Assembly: GCF_003369915.1 (NCBI RefSeq)
Contig: NC_046673.1
Location: 11,020,001 to 11,084,000, forward strand
Direction: 5' to 3'
Length of the DNA stretch: 64,000 nt
Source of the DNA: Drosophila miranda
Taxonomy: Eukaryota; Arthropoda; Insecta; Diptera; Drosophilidae
The translations under genes were made by a program, and so were the position numbers. The notes beneath the pieces are model-generated. The model worked only from the letters and a program-made list of their open reading frames with translations, ran no database searches and was not told where the DNA came from. Within the stretch, counting starts at the first letter, position 1, and every line of letters starts with the position of its first letter. Shown piece by piece: positions 12,835-25,495 of this stretch.

Positions 12835-15037
12835 GTAAGTAATTGTGAAGACAGCAGAACAGAACAGACAGAGGCGGCAGAAGAGATAGACAGAGGGAGA
12901 GAGAGAGAGAGAGATAGGTACTTGTAGTGGTACTCCGTAATACCGACCGATCGTGGCTCAGCAAATTTTGCGTTAATTTTTTGTTGCCCGCAGACGTCCG
13001 TTCGCTGTTAAGTTGTTTGTCTCTTTATTATAAAAGTTCTCTAACCCTACGACAAACGAAATGGTATTATAAGCAGAAGTTGAAGAACAAAATACATATA
13101 TAGAGAAAATTCTTTATGGAAATCGGGAGTACTATATAGGAATGTACATTTATATATCACTTCCAAATGCCTGTCTTCGAAGGGTATCTAATATGTCGTC
13201 ACGCCTTAGTTTTCTTTTTGATTTTTGTATAAGAATTTCTCGCTTTTTGAGTTCTCGAGTTCAATGCACTTTGCCAGCGTTGTTTTTCTTCTGCTTCTGC
13301 TTCTGCTTGTGCTTTTCTTGTGCATTGGCCCCATGGCAACAGGTGGAGCTGGGAGCCCGGTAGCCGCAAGACCGAGACCGAAACCAAGAAGCCCCAACCC
13401 TCCCCCTGCTGCCACGAGGGGAAATGGCTACCGTGGGGGGGTGGTGGGGGGGGCAACATTACCACTGGAAAAATAAATAATGAATCTCCTGAGCAGCGAA
13501 GGCCCCCTTCCGATAAGACCCAGAGACGCTTCCGATGATAGTGGCTCTACTCTTCGCTTCGTGTGTGCTTCGTGAGCATTCCAACATTTTATAAACTATC
13601 TTTCGATGCGGATCGTAAAGCATTTCTTAAGCGTCCATTGGGGGGCCCCTAGAGATAAGATATACCATACCAGGCACACACAGAGAGAGAGGGAGAGATT
13701 CAGATTCGGATCTAGAGATTCATTTCACAGACAGATCTGTTTCATACTCAATCGATGGATGAGGGAAGTCATACTATAAAAATCTATAAACTGATGGCTT
13801 TTTCCATCCCCAACTGTTTTGAGGACAGCCATTAGCAGCCGCGCCATTCACAATTCGCGGATCTGACGTACACGCGTGACTGGCAACCTTCTGGAACCTT
13901 GGGAGTGGAACCCAAAGAAATGAATCAAAAATATCTGAGAAGAGACATTTCTCTCCAGAAAATGTTGCATCATTGGTGTCCCTCCCTCATTCCATTCGAA
14001 CAGCTCTCTTTGTTCTCTTATCGCCAGAAAATTAACGACTTCATTATGTTACAAATAATTTCATGTACAATTCCCCCTCACCAATTCCCCCTCACCACCC
14101 TTTACCATTTCTGTAACCATCTGCATCTGCATCCGCAACGAAAACTCAATTATTAAATGTTAAGGCGCACCAAAAAAAAGACATTTTGCCAATTAAAACT
14201 AATTTAAAATAATTTATGCTATGCGTCATCTGTGTGGCATCAACAAACTCTCTGCGCTGTGTGGGTGTCAAAAGAAGGGAGCCAGCCAATGTCTGCCAGA
14301 AATGCTGGCTGTCTGCTGTCGGACTTCCCTTCCCTTCTAAACATATTGTTCGACTAAACCACAAACAGAAGAACCAATATGTTTGGGGATACCCATTGAA
14401 AGCTGGGAAGGGTATGATCGATATTTGATAGAAGAAGGTGCTTTGCTTGTTTGCTGGGATTGAGGGAACCTTTGGGAAGTGGTTATTCGTTAGAGCTTTA
14501 TCAGCTATCAAGGAACTTATCCACTCTATTTATCGGTGGTAGAATCTCCAATGAACGTAGATTCCCCTAGGCGAAAGGACACATTTGCTACGAATCTCCC
14601 AAACAGAGACCATATTGATACAAATGGCTATATAGATGGATTTTCCCCTAAGCGAAAGGACACTTCTGTGCACAGAGACTAGGTGTTTCCTACGAGTCCC
14701 TGGATACCGATCTATAAAGATACACCATGATTTTTGTATGGATTTCTTATAAGAAAAAAGGGGCATCCTCTAGTCTTAACATTTGTTTGTACACCCCACA
14801 TAGGTTGATTGGTTCTATAAGGTTCTTATTTACTTTATTTGGTTTATGTTTCTGTTGCCGCCCTACGCTTCCGCATGTTGCAGCTGTCCCCCCACAATCA
14901 TCATCTCCCACAAGGCAACATGTTGCATTTGTCTTTTCTTTTGTTTGGGGTGGGCGGTGACCCCGCCTGACCCAGATGCATATAAATGTACACAACATAA
15001 AAATATCTATTGGAATATATAGAGATTTACTCGGCAA

Positions 15038-15063
15038 GGCACGGCACGGCACGGCACGGCACG
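15038..15063. repeat. GGCAC pentanucleotide microsatellite
   Basis: Five uninterrupted GGCAC units. Confidence 0.95.
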
Positions 15064-18000
15064 GGCACACGCAATCCTCCAGCACAGCATTTTCATTGCA
15101 TAAGTCGAACGAATGAACACGCATTTAATTAGGTTTATGGGAATTATGGCAAATATGCGAAACGTTTGAAGAAAAAAAGTCAACAAACAAGCAAAAAACC
15201 CCCCAACAAATGCTCCAAATAGCGCGGCAGCCGCCGCCACTCTGCCCCCAGCGGCGGCAAAAGGCGAACAATGCAGAATTATAGCATAACTTTGGATTTT
15301 CGCATCATGTAATATCTATCGCGACTGTATCTGAATCTGGGTTGTGTGTGTCTCCATCTGTCTGTCTGCTGCTGCCTTTGTTGATTTGGAAATTCATTAT
15401 TATTCAAGATTTCTTCTTTTATTATTTATATTTCTTATAAAACCAGAAACAGATCTTTTTGCATTTGTATTTTTGATTTATTTTCTCCAATCGATGACGC
15501 TGCCAAATCCAATGGGGGGGGATCTTTGTTTAGTTTTAGTGGCAGTTTTCCCTTAGTTTTTGGGTTTGCCTACCTGTCTGCTGCCTTTAGACTTCTCGAA
15601 CTTGTGGGATTCTTTTTTTATACATTTTGAGAGCTGTTTTTGGGGTTATTTTGGCATTACCAATCATTGTATTAATCTGCCTAAGCAAAGGAACCCTTTA
15701 TAAAAGAGACCTCATTAAGAAATTCGGAGTATTTTATTATGAAATAGTATTGTTTTCGGTTTTTAGATCAAAAAGTTTGCAAAATGTACTCGAAATTACG
15801 ATCATGTTTTGGGTTTTCTACCAAAATAAATGGGATATATTAAAAAGAGAATAATACGAGTATTTAAGCTGAATGGCAAATGGCCAATCACGTGTTAACG
15901 CATGGAACTATCGTAGCTTGACTCGCTGTTGGCACGTGGACTGTGGAATACCCTGCCAGTTAACGGAACAGTGGAATGGAATGTCTGGAAAACCTGCCAA
16001 TGTGCTCGAAGAATCCAAGGATTAGAGGTCACAAGAACGTTCCCTTTATCTGTACGAGAAGAATTACTTCAATCACCATCTCATCAAGAGTGTAATAAAT
16101 ATTTTATTGCACTTCTGGTCGTGTTTAAATTTCATATGACGTATCATCCTCTCAACGGCTGTGAGTTGTCTTTCTTTTGTTTAAAATTCCCCACAAATAT
16201 CTACACATTCTCGTGTTTTTTTCGTATAATATTTGGTTTATTTTTGTAAAGAACAACTGTTTTTGATTGAATTTCGTTGAATTTACGGGTCTGCCGGGTG
16301 TACACGGACTTGCGTACATGTATGTATGTATGATCCATACCCATCTGGTAAATCTGGTTGTAATTTCACATGCGCAAGTGCCTGGGTGCTGGTTGGAACG
16401 GGTTTTATTTATTTATATTTTTCTCCTACCGGCTTATCCGTACGGGGTACTGGATGAGAGGGCAGGTTCTGCCAGAGGGGATTCCGGTAACGATTCCGGA
16501 TTGGATTTGAGCCGTGGCGGACGCCCAGGCAAACGCTGAAGCGAGAGCTCCCGAGAGTGCGAAAACAAAATTCAAACGCTGACCTGCAGACTTCTTTTCT
16601 GCAAGACCTTCTTCTGAAAATGGGTTCTATCTCTGGAATTTTCATGATGGGTATCTTTATAGTCCTAAGGCTGTAGGTCTCCGAATCTCCGAATCTACCA
16701 ATGCTACAAAAACGGGCTTTTTAAGTTGTTTGTGTTTCTTATTTGTTGGATGACTAAAATTTCCTTTTTTCCCACCTGAGAAGCGGCGACGGAGAAGCAA
16801 TGTGTTAATCTATTCGAGTTCGATTTGTTGTTTTTTTTGTTGCTAAAAGCCCAAACGCAAACCCGGCTTTGGGGGGGACTTCCCGTTCCCCACCGCCCGA
16901 AAACACTTGAGAGGAAAAAGTGAATTTTTTCATAGAAAGTTGTTAGGCAACATTTTGCAACGAACAAACAACGGACGACGACAAACGACGAAGACGTTGG
17001 ATGGTGAACGGGGCAAAACGCATTCGATACTTGAAAATAGAAAATTGTAGCCCAGTCGGTGCAGTGCACAGCCGCACCCAAAGACCGACATCCGATGCCG
17101 AATGCAATCTGAAAGCCAGTTCCACTTCATGTTTCACTTTCTAGACGCCATGCCCCCAGCCATGTCCATCCCAGTGGGTCAATCCAGAGACGAATCGACA
17201 GCCAGACAGACAGATCGTAGATGAAACGGAGAGAAGTTTTCCTTTTCCTTTTCGCAATGAAAGTTAGGTGGCTCAATGAACTCTTCACTTCTTGTGCTCC
17301 CAATCCGTGGCAAGGTGTTCGACACAAAAATCGAACTGGAACATGCACGCACACAGCCACTGCAGTGGCAGTACGGCGGCAGTGTGTGTGTGTGTGCCAC
17401 AAAGTGTGTCACGACAACAAGCAAACAAAAAAAAAAAAAAGCTGGATCGTTAATGACGCCATCTCCATGGTGTTGCCTCCAATCGTTCATCGTTTTGTCG
17501 TTCCGTTCCGTTCCGTTCCTCTGCAACGTCTTGGTCTTTCGATTGAAGTCTCTCGATTTCTCTTGTTCCCTTTCTCTCTGTGTGTGTGTGTGTGTGCCTC
17601 GTTCTCGTCTCGTGTCTTCCTTTAAACGCTTTTGGCACGACCCATAACCAATTTCCAAACGCCAAACGACTGCAAAACGTTGGCGAAAAGAACCCCAAAC
17701 GAAACCCAAGTCAAACGACAAGCAAAAGTTAAGTTGAGTTGAGTTTCGGATGACCAAGTGACATGCAAACCGAAAGAATAATAGAAGCTGTTCCCCACTG
17801 GAGGGATACCCTAATGTGGTACCATTTATGGATGATCTTTACATAAGATCTCCTTCAATTATTTTGGAACTGGAACATATACGAAATTTCCGTAGTCACA
17901 GAAGAGAAGACACATATGTTGCTGTGACAAATTTCCCCTAAGCAAAAGGATACATTCGTTAAGCAATGCAATGCTTAAAAATAGGTGGAAATTCCATAAA

Positions 18001-18879
18001 TATTTTGTATTTACGATCAATATTCCTGTTCCAATTTAAGAAGAAAATAAGCTGTGTTTTTATATCCCAACGGAATGGTAAATAGCCAATTACGGGTGAG
18101 CGTGGGAGCTGTTACATGCAGCACGTGGAATGTACTATGGATTTGTTTAGTTGGACTTTCAGATTTCAAATGACAGTCAGGCGTGAACAAACGATTTCAT
18201 AAGAACCAATATGCTGAACAAATTCTATCCAGCAGCGGAAAAAAGCAGGGTACGACGACACACAACATGGAAACATGACAGAAAAATGATGTCAAAGCCA
18301 GCGGGCAACACGAAACATCGACGGGCAGGCCACAGAACAAGAAAAACAAAAAAACATGAATGATTTTTGTTCTTCGTGCCTCTGTCTCTGTCTCCATTTG
18401 ATTGTAGGTGGAAGACAAGACACAAAGCCAAAGCAAATCAGAGCAAGAGTCAAGAGGCGTAAGGGTAAAGGGCAAAGGGTAAAGGTTGGGCCCCCCCCCC
18501 AATAGAATGCCAGATATGACCTTGACACGCACATGAACACACCTTCCTTCCGTCCTTCCTTCCGCTGGCAATAACCGTAACAGAAAATACAGAAAAAACT
18601 GAAATGTAATCCAAAAATGGCAATAAAAGAGCTGCCATACCCATGCATGACCGACTGCCTCCGCCTCAGGCTCTGCCCCGCCTTCATGCCCCCTGCTTTT
18701 TTGCCATGTGACTACGGGGAAACCTTGCCACTTATCGCCGGCGATCGTTTGTGTGGGTGAGAATGCGTCGTGCCGTGCCCCCCTTCTTCAATGCTAATCC
18801 GCATATCTGTTCGTGACAGTTCGAACGGGCCACAAAATGTGTCAAAGTCGAAACGTGGAATGGAAGGAATGGCATTTCT

Positions 18880-19082
18880 ACACACAGGAAGTGTGTCTAT
18901 TCAGGATTTGACTCACGAAAATATTTCCGTCTCGGAACTCAGAAAACTCACGTTCAGTGAGCTGATGGCTGTAGCTCTTTGTGTAGGATAGGTCAATCGA
19001 TAAAAATCGATGACTTTCCGGTGATGATATGACAGAAGGGCTTTCGACAATGTTCTCATTGCGTCACTCAACATTCAGTGTG
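18880..19082 (+). mobile_element. MITE-like dispersed repeat, copy B
   Basis: About 203 bp, same orientation as copy A at 8737-8906. It has the same CACACAGGA start and ATTCAGTGTG end. Shared internal blocks occur in order: GATTTGACTCA, CACGTTCAGTG, GATAGGTC, ATCGATGA, GACAG-AGGGCT. Divergence and small indels indicate an old copy. Confidence 0.5.
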
Positions 19083-21827
19083 TTAAAAAAGAAATACTAG
19101 CTGCCAGTAATCAAAGATATGTACTTACATAGATACTATATAGGATAAAATGTCTCAAAAATGTCTCAAAATTGTTTTAGTTTTTCCTGTATTTAGGGAT
19201 AAACTTTCCTGCGGCACCCACCCCCGTTTCTCTCTACTGAAATGTTGTTGAACTCCTTTGTTTCTCTCTTTCGATTCATTTCAGATTATCTTTTTAATCA
19301 TTTTTAATTACCTTTCGATTCAGTCTCTTAGAACCTATTTTGATCCTCTTATCATTAATTCTAAATAATCTATCGACACTTTTTTTCGATCACCTCGATA
19401 GGATTTCCCTTTTTAATACAATTACCATCCAAAAATTACAGATATCTAATTTTCTTCGGCGGCTATATGCTTTTTTTCATTAAAATTTGGATTATTTTTG
19501 GGATTTGCTTTGCCCGATGTAATTACGATCTGTTGGTATATCTAAAATCTAATTAAAGCAATCCAAAAAACAAAATAGATAAAATAGAAAGAACCACAAA
19601 TCTTTTATGGTCAACAGAAAAACTTCAACTTAAGGGATAAAATGTATTAAAGGGTATTTATTGCATCCAGCCACTGACATTTTTGCCGCCTGCACGGAGA
19701 CAGACCCTGTCGCCTGCCTGTGGCTGTGCCTGTGTCCGTGTGTCCCTGCCTTTAGCGTGCGGGTGTGTGTGTTTGTTTTACCTTTTACGCATACACAAAA
19801 ACAATCAAAACAAAGCAAAGGAGCGACAGAGAAAGAGAGAGAAAAAGATAGATAACGGAAAAACATGAACCTGCCTGCGCGCCTTTCGACCGCCGCCGCC
19901 GCTACTGCTGCCGCCTGTGAAGGCAAATAAATGCAAGGGCACGGGAAGGGACGGTGTATTGTATTTGGGTTTTTATTTTTTCTTTCCCAGGCACTTTCTT
20001 TGGGATTTGCACAGGTGACACGAAGATGTCACCCAACATCCGTATCCGCAACTGTCTGCGGGGGCATCAGCTGTTCCCCTTTCCCCCTCCCTTTCCCGTT
20101 TACTACTCACCGCAAACATCCAGCCAGCCTTCGACGCGACTGGGGTAGGCGAGGGCAGAGCCGCGGCTCAGATACGTTCGTCTTCCCATTGTGTGTGTGA
20201 GTGTGTGTGTGTATATGTGTTCGTGTGAGTGGGTGGGATGCTGTTCTCTCCTGCAGGTGCTCGGCCGCTCTCTCTCTTTCGCTTCTCGCTCTCTTCTTAT
20301 TTCCTCCTTCCAGCAAGTGGTTGCTGTGCTTTGCTCGCTCTCTGTGTCTCTCTGCTGTTTGGGGATGCTGCTGCTGTCTCCTTCTTAAGCCCTGACGATG
20401 ATGCTTGGGGATGGATGCTGAGTACACCCGGCTTTTGCTCTCCCGCTCCGCCGCCCACTCTCTCTCACTCTCTGGCTGATAGTGGGAAAATTCTCTCTCA
20501 TTCACCGTTGGCCTCTTATCGACTCTTTGATTTGGGGATGGGGATGTTTTTCCTTTTTTTGTTGTTTTGAGATTTATTTTGGATATTTATTGATTTTGCG
20601 GGAATTGAAGCCAGTTTTGTTGTTTATTGTGGCATATTTGTGTGGGTATTGCACTTGCCCCATATAAAACGAAATGTTTGAACAACCACACAGCAAAAAA
20701 ATAACAACACAACACTATGAAATGATTGTTTCTATCGATGGGCCACTCTTTTCAGCTTCTCTTTTCATATCAATATTTTGCGATTATCTCTGTTTTAGCC
20801 TTATTCGTTGGTTGGGGCTCTTAACAGCTGAGATCGGCCCCCGGGGCCATGGAGATCATCCGTGGAGTGGAGCTATGCTTCTCTGCTTTTTGTTTTTGCG
20901 GGTATCGTATCTCTTCAGCTTCGGTTTCTGATTATTTATATACATACACGTACATATGTATAATTTATTGTTTGGTTTAATATTCTCCAATGAAGGCCGG
21001 CCGCCGCATATTGGAGTTGTTTTTGTCGCGCGCGCTCCACCGAAACCAGAAATCGCTTTCGTCAAAAATACAAATATACATATACACTATATGTATGTGT
21101 GTGCATGTGTGTTTGTGTATGCGTTTTATTTTTGTGTATTATTTTTAACAATTTTTTATACACACGACATCGACAAAACGAAGACGAGAAAATCACGACT
21201 CCAGCAGGGGACACAAAAGCAACAATTGTATGAGGGCTCCTCCCTCTGTTCGACAGAACTTATTTACACTCCCGAGCAACAACAATATAAAAAAAACCAC
21301 CAACAAAATAATTTCAAATATATACATATACGTGCACTGGCACTGCACTGCACGATGCACGGACGAGGGAAAACGTTTAAAACAGCGTGCGCGTTCGACG
21401 CGCGCAGCAGCCGCCAAAATATCGCCAATTCTATAACATCCACATTCAAGGGTATCAAATAGGGTATCACATCGGGAGAAACACGTTAAGACACCCAGTT
21501 GTTTTTGTGTTGTGGGATTTATCAAATTATCAACGGACTTTTCTGAATTCAGAAAACAATCGGACACTACTATTTTGTTGCTTCATTGTCCGCGGCGGCC
21601 CGATAAAGATTCAAATTCAATTTGCGTTGCGCCAAAAAAAAATAAGGTAAAATCCACACACTTCGCCTAATATACCTTGTGTTCAAAGTATATTGACCTC
21701 ACATGCGAGGTGAGGTTCGCACGAACCTTGCAATTGCCTTGGCTGGTTTTGGCTGTTGCCCATACCCTTTTTTATAGCACATTCAAAATTACGACTCATT
21801 TTTGCGTCGCAGAAGTGAGCACTCTCC

Positions 21828-22058
21828 TGATCAAATATACGGTCTGACCCTTAGAAATATACCGTCTTATTTTCAACATATACCTTAAATATACAGATGA
21901 CAAAAAACGAACTTAGCCCACTTAAGCACCGGCTATTTAAGCCGGTGAAAATCCTGAACTAAGCCAAGGAAAATAATACATGTTTTAAATTCGTCTTGGA
22001 TCTATCCTATCCTTCCTTTTCACTTAAATAATTCACGATTTCTTTCACCCTGAAGACA
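21828..22058 (+). repeat. left arm of a large inverted repeat
   Basis: The segment starting TGATCAAATATACGG is, by eye, largely the reverse complement of 23920-24149. Matching blocks occur in order: AGAAATATACCGTCT, ATTTTCAA..ATATACC, GCCCAC-TAAGCA, ATCCTTCCT, and CACGAT-TCTTTCACC. Outside the TGATCAAATATAC boundary the similarity stops. The arm includes GGTATATT motif-6 sites on the minus strand. Confidence 0.65.
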
Positions 22059-23919
22059 ACTGCATCTGATAGATTAATAAGCTGTCCTCAAGATTGGCTA
22101 CTTATAAGGACTGCCTCATATTATATGGTGCCTAAAAATTATATTATATTGTGCCTTTCCTGATCGTGATATTAAAAAAAAAAAGTTGAGAGAAACGGCA
22201 GGTAGTTGCTTTTGTCCACTAAAAATAGTATGGTCACTCTATGTGCCCCATAGAACAATTATTGGTAACAGTCTGTAATATTATAAAAGTTCCGCAACAG
22301 TGGTAAAAATGTTTGCAACATTCAGCCAAATTTTCGAATATTTTGCATTTTACATATGCGTTTTGTGAACTTTTTGCCAGTTCCTGGAATCCAACTTCAA
22401 ACTGGCTTAAAATACTCAAGAATACTAAAAATTTGTAATAAAAATGCAAGGTGTGCAACCCAGGCAGAGAAAATTATTAATGACTAACGCAACTATAACT
22501 CTGACCTAAGTGTACAAGACAATTTTTGTTAGCTGCGTTCATAGAACGAGCTAAAAACTGATCGTTATCACCTTTTAAGCTGGCAGAGAACCTATTCAAC
22601 CCCCAATATAAATATGATAAATGTATGGAAATAGAATTTTTCATGGATTCAACTTAGTTTACTTTAAATTCTAAACGGTATATAGCTTGATTGGTGAACC
22701 TCTAGGATCGATTGTTATTATATTTCTTCTTAGTTTTAAAAAAACTGACAAGCTTTTCAACCCTTCAGGTGTCGATGACAACATAAATATGTTGCAAATA
22801 TGTATTTAGCGTGTAGTTATCATGTCAAAACATTAATTTAGTGGAAATTGTTGTTGACCTGTATACCGCGGGAAAAGGGATGTTATAGAATTGAAGAAAT
22901 GTTTGTCATCCTAGGCTCCAATAAATGCAGAAACTTGTCGGTCTCTATTTTAAAGTTATCTCAACGAAATTTTGCATTGTTTGGCCGTAATGAGACCAAG
23001 AATGGGTATCGGGATCGAGATATATATGTGAGAGAAAGTCAATTCAGAAAAAGTCATTATTACTTAGGTTTCCAAGCTGCTTGGACAACGAAATTAGATT
23101 AAAGATATAGGGTGTACAAATGCCTTTACTCAAAAAATATTTTGTATGATATGTAGCGACTTTTTGTTGACATTCTTTGCGTAAGTCTTATCTAAAATTA
23201 GCCAAATTTTAAAATTAGCCAAACTTGTAGAGAATTGATTCATCAATCGAATAAAATTATGCTTTCGGGACTAATGGTCCTTCCTAGCTAGTAATCATAA
23301 GCCGAATATCAAAGTCGAGGAATATGGTTAAGAACGATTAACCCATTGTAGACCAGTGGGTATTCAAATACTCTCCACGAAAATTATGAATCTTGCAGTT
23401 TCTAGCTTAAAGCTAGCAATTTGCAGGAAGTTGAAAATAATTTGCAGCAAAAGTTTGCACAAATGTTCACACCAATGTAAATATTGCATGAAAATTTCTT
23501 GCTTCAATCAATTTTTGTTTTGCACGCAAACTTTTGCATGGCTATTTCGTTCAATATATTGCGTTAATGTCTACACGTGTTTTCATTTTTTGTTTGCAGT
23601 GCTTGCAAGTGACACTCATTTGCAAGTTCTGTTGTTTTGAGAAAGTCAAGGAATAACAACGTGTTTGTATTATGTCGGCACAAAAATGCTATTGCTATAT
23701 TAGCAATTTTAATAAAACGTAAAAAAGTGAGAAGATTAGAGTCTGCAAAAAAAAGAAAGTGTTGTGTGAAAGAGTGGATTTCCAAAAGAGATGAAAAAGC
23801 ACTGCATCAGAACCTTTTAAAAGAGCTACAAAATGGCGTTCAAACGTGCAAACTTAATTGCAGCAATCAACTTGCTGCAAATTGTTTGCATCGTGTGTAC
23901 CTAGCTTTAACGCAGTTCA
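22059..23919. other. AT-rich interior of the inverted repeat
   Basis: About 1.86 kb of AT-rich DNA between the two arms. The last 550 bp (about 23390-23900) is crowded with TTTGCA/TGCAAA words. The only protein-like piece is at 23715-23800. There is no intact gene. Together with the arms this could be a decayed DNA transposon. Confidence 0.45.
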
Positions 23920-23924
23920 GGTGA
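23637..23924 (+). pseudogene. possible PIF/Harbinger transposase N-terminal relic
   Basis: This 95-codon open frame contains RKCCVKEWISKRDEKALHQN. It resembles the 'W-V-x-x-W-x-x-x-R-(D/E)-x-x-G-x-x-x-x-L-x-x-E-L' N-terminal pattern of PIF/Harbinger transposase and MADF-associated proteins. The first Trp is replaced by Cys and the rest of the transposase is absent, so if correct it is a fragment. The match is from memory of the family pattern only. Confidence 0.3.
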
Positions 23925-24149
23925 AAGATATCGTGGGGTTTCTTCTAAGTTAAGAGGAAGGATATTATATAATTTTTCATTCATATATATGTTTATATAT
24001 TATATTTTATATTTTCCGCGGTTTAATTCAAGTTGCTATCCCTTTAAATGATGCTTAGGTGGGCGAGGTTAGTTTTTTCATAGGAATATGGTATATTTTT
24101 TGAAAATGAGACGGTATATTTCTGAGGACCAGGCGGTATATTTGATCAA
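23920..24149 (-). repeat. right arm of a large inverted repeat
   Basis: This is the inverted partner of 21828-22058. Its outer end (GATCAAT) lies only 8 bp from the motif-1 site of the Top1 promoter, and the arm itself carries three GGTATATT motifs. The arm therefore overlaps the presumed Top1 core promoter. Confidence 0.65.
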
Positions 24150-24168
24150 TAAAGCCGCGGTCACACTG
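24090..24168 (+). promoter_or_regulatory. Top1 core promoter motifs (motif 6 x3, motif 1)
   Basis: Three GGTATATTT-type sites (about 24090, 24113 and 24135) are followed by CGGTCACACTG at 24158-24168. These are the Drosophila 'motif 6' and 'motif 1' core elements of TATA-less housekeeping promoters, the latter bound by M1BP. They lie ~330 bp upstream of the Top1 ATG, leaving room for a 5' UTR. Confidence 0.7.
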
Positions 24169-24500
24169 CATCCGAACGTGTGTGTGTTTGTACATGAGAG
24201 GTGTGTGTGTGTGTGTTCGCGTGGCTGGTGCGCGCTGTAAAAGAGAAAGATTTTCCACTTCTAAGTATTATTTTGGACTTGAGGAAAAAATTCGCAGAGT
24301 ACTGTATTGTCGCGCATCAAAATTAGAAAAAGCGTATCGAACCAGCACCGGAGTGTCTCGGCTTCCAGCAATATATAGCGTATATATATATGTATGTCCG
24401 CATAAGTTGAGTAAAAACTATTCACGGCAGATAAGCAGAAAAGAGTGAAGTTGAATATAAAGAAGCCGAGCGCCGCACTGCCAACCAGAAATTGTGCAAA

Positions 24501-25459
24501 ATGAGTGGGGATGTGGCTGCCGAAAATGTAAGTAATTTTTTGTATGGTAGGGGGGAAGGTGGCAGATTTCGTGGCATTGTATTTTTATATAATTTACTTG
24601 TTAAATGGTGCATCAAGAGTGCAAACGTGTTGAATATTGCAAGAACTCGGGCCAGGCCCAAAAGCCGTGCCTGGGGTCGCCGCATCGGCAAGTGTCTCGG
24701 GCCGTTCATCCCACAGCTGAGATAAAAACCCGTGTGCGTACAACACATTGCATTGAAATCGGGGCAAACGCAAACGCAAACGCAAAAAGCTAAAGCAAAG
24801 GCATAAAGGCCTTTTAGTAATTGACGAAAATGGCGACAATGCAAGTAGCGCAGAGCAAGCAGGAAGGCCGCTGTCCCGAGAGAGTAAGTGAGTGAGCGAG
24901 TGACCGACCGAGAGAGAAAGAGAGAGGGAGACAAGAAGAAAGCGAAGTCGAAATGTATTTGGCACAGTGTGGCCACACATAAATACCGCTTTTGGTATTT
25001 TGGAAATTCAGAACTGGTTGCGAATCGTCCAATGATCTTTACCCCTATCTTTCCACCGAGATAAACCCCTCTTTATCTTTTCGATGTACCCGCTACCCCT
25101 CAAAATGACGGTTGTCACATCACCCCCGAAAAGTGCCCTGCTATTGCAATTATTAAGTAACTTCTGAGGGCTGTCTGCCATGAAAGTGTGGCCACACTAC
25201 ACATAAACTCAAATCACATGTGTTTGTTGTTGTAATAGAATTTCATTTATGTACATATGTAATTGCAAATGTGTCCCAATTTATTTTTTTTCACCTTTAT
25301 TCATCTTCTAAATTTTCTGATAAGCGTGTGTCTGCATTTGATACACACCACCCTGAACAGGCGGTGGTCCTGGTTCCGGTCCCGGTCCCCCCCTCTAACC
25401 CCCACCCATTCCAATACAATCGCAACAACTACCCTGCAGTGCAGTGAGCATGTGTGTTC

Positions 25460-25495
<36 letters not shown>

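Larger units (their letters stand above)
9946..21827. other. gene-poor region with transposon relics
   Basis: This stretch is mainly non-coding. Recognisable pieces are a LOA/Bilbo-type retrotransposon relic (11520-11700), one of a pair of MITE-like repeats (18880-19082), scattered copies of a ~20-bp motif (11106, 14567, 14646, 17937), a GGCAC pentanucleotide array (15038-15063), and CT/GAGA-rich promoter-like patches near 11930-12110 and 20170-20510. No confident complete gene was found. It may be long introns of the minus-strand gene whose exons lie at 9.3-9.9 kb. Confidence 0.5.

Noticed and set aside
15627..16249. Plus-strand ORFs of 75-106 codons
   Set aside because: AT-rich, Phe/Ile/Leu-biased chance frames without splice sites or recognisable domains.
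20107..20505. 132-codon minus-strand ORF with Arg/Glu repeats
   Set aside because: Produced by GA-rich simple sequence; no splice context and repeat-like composition.
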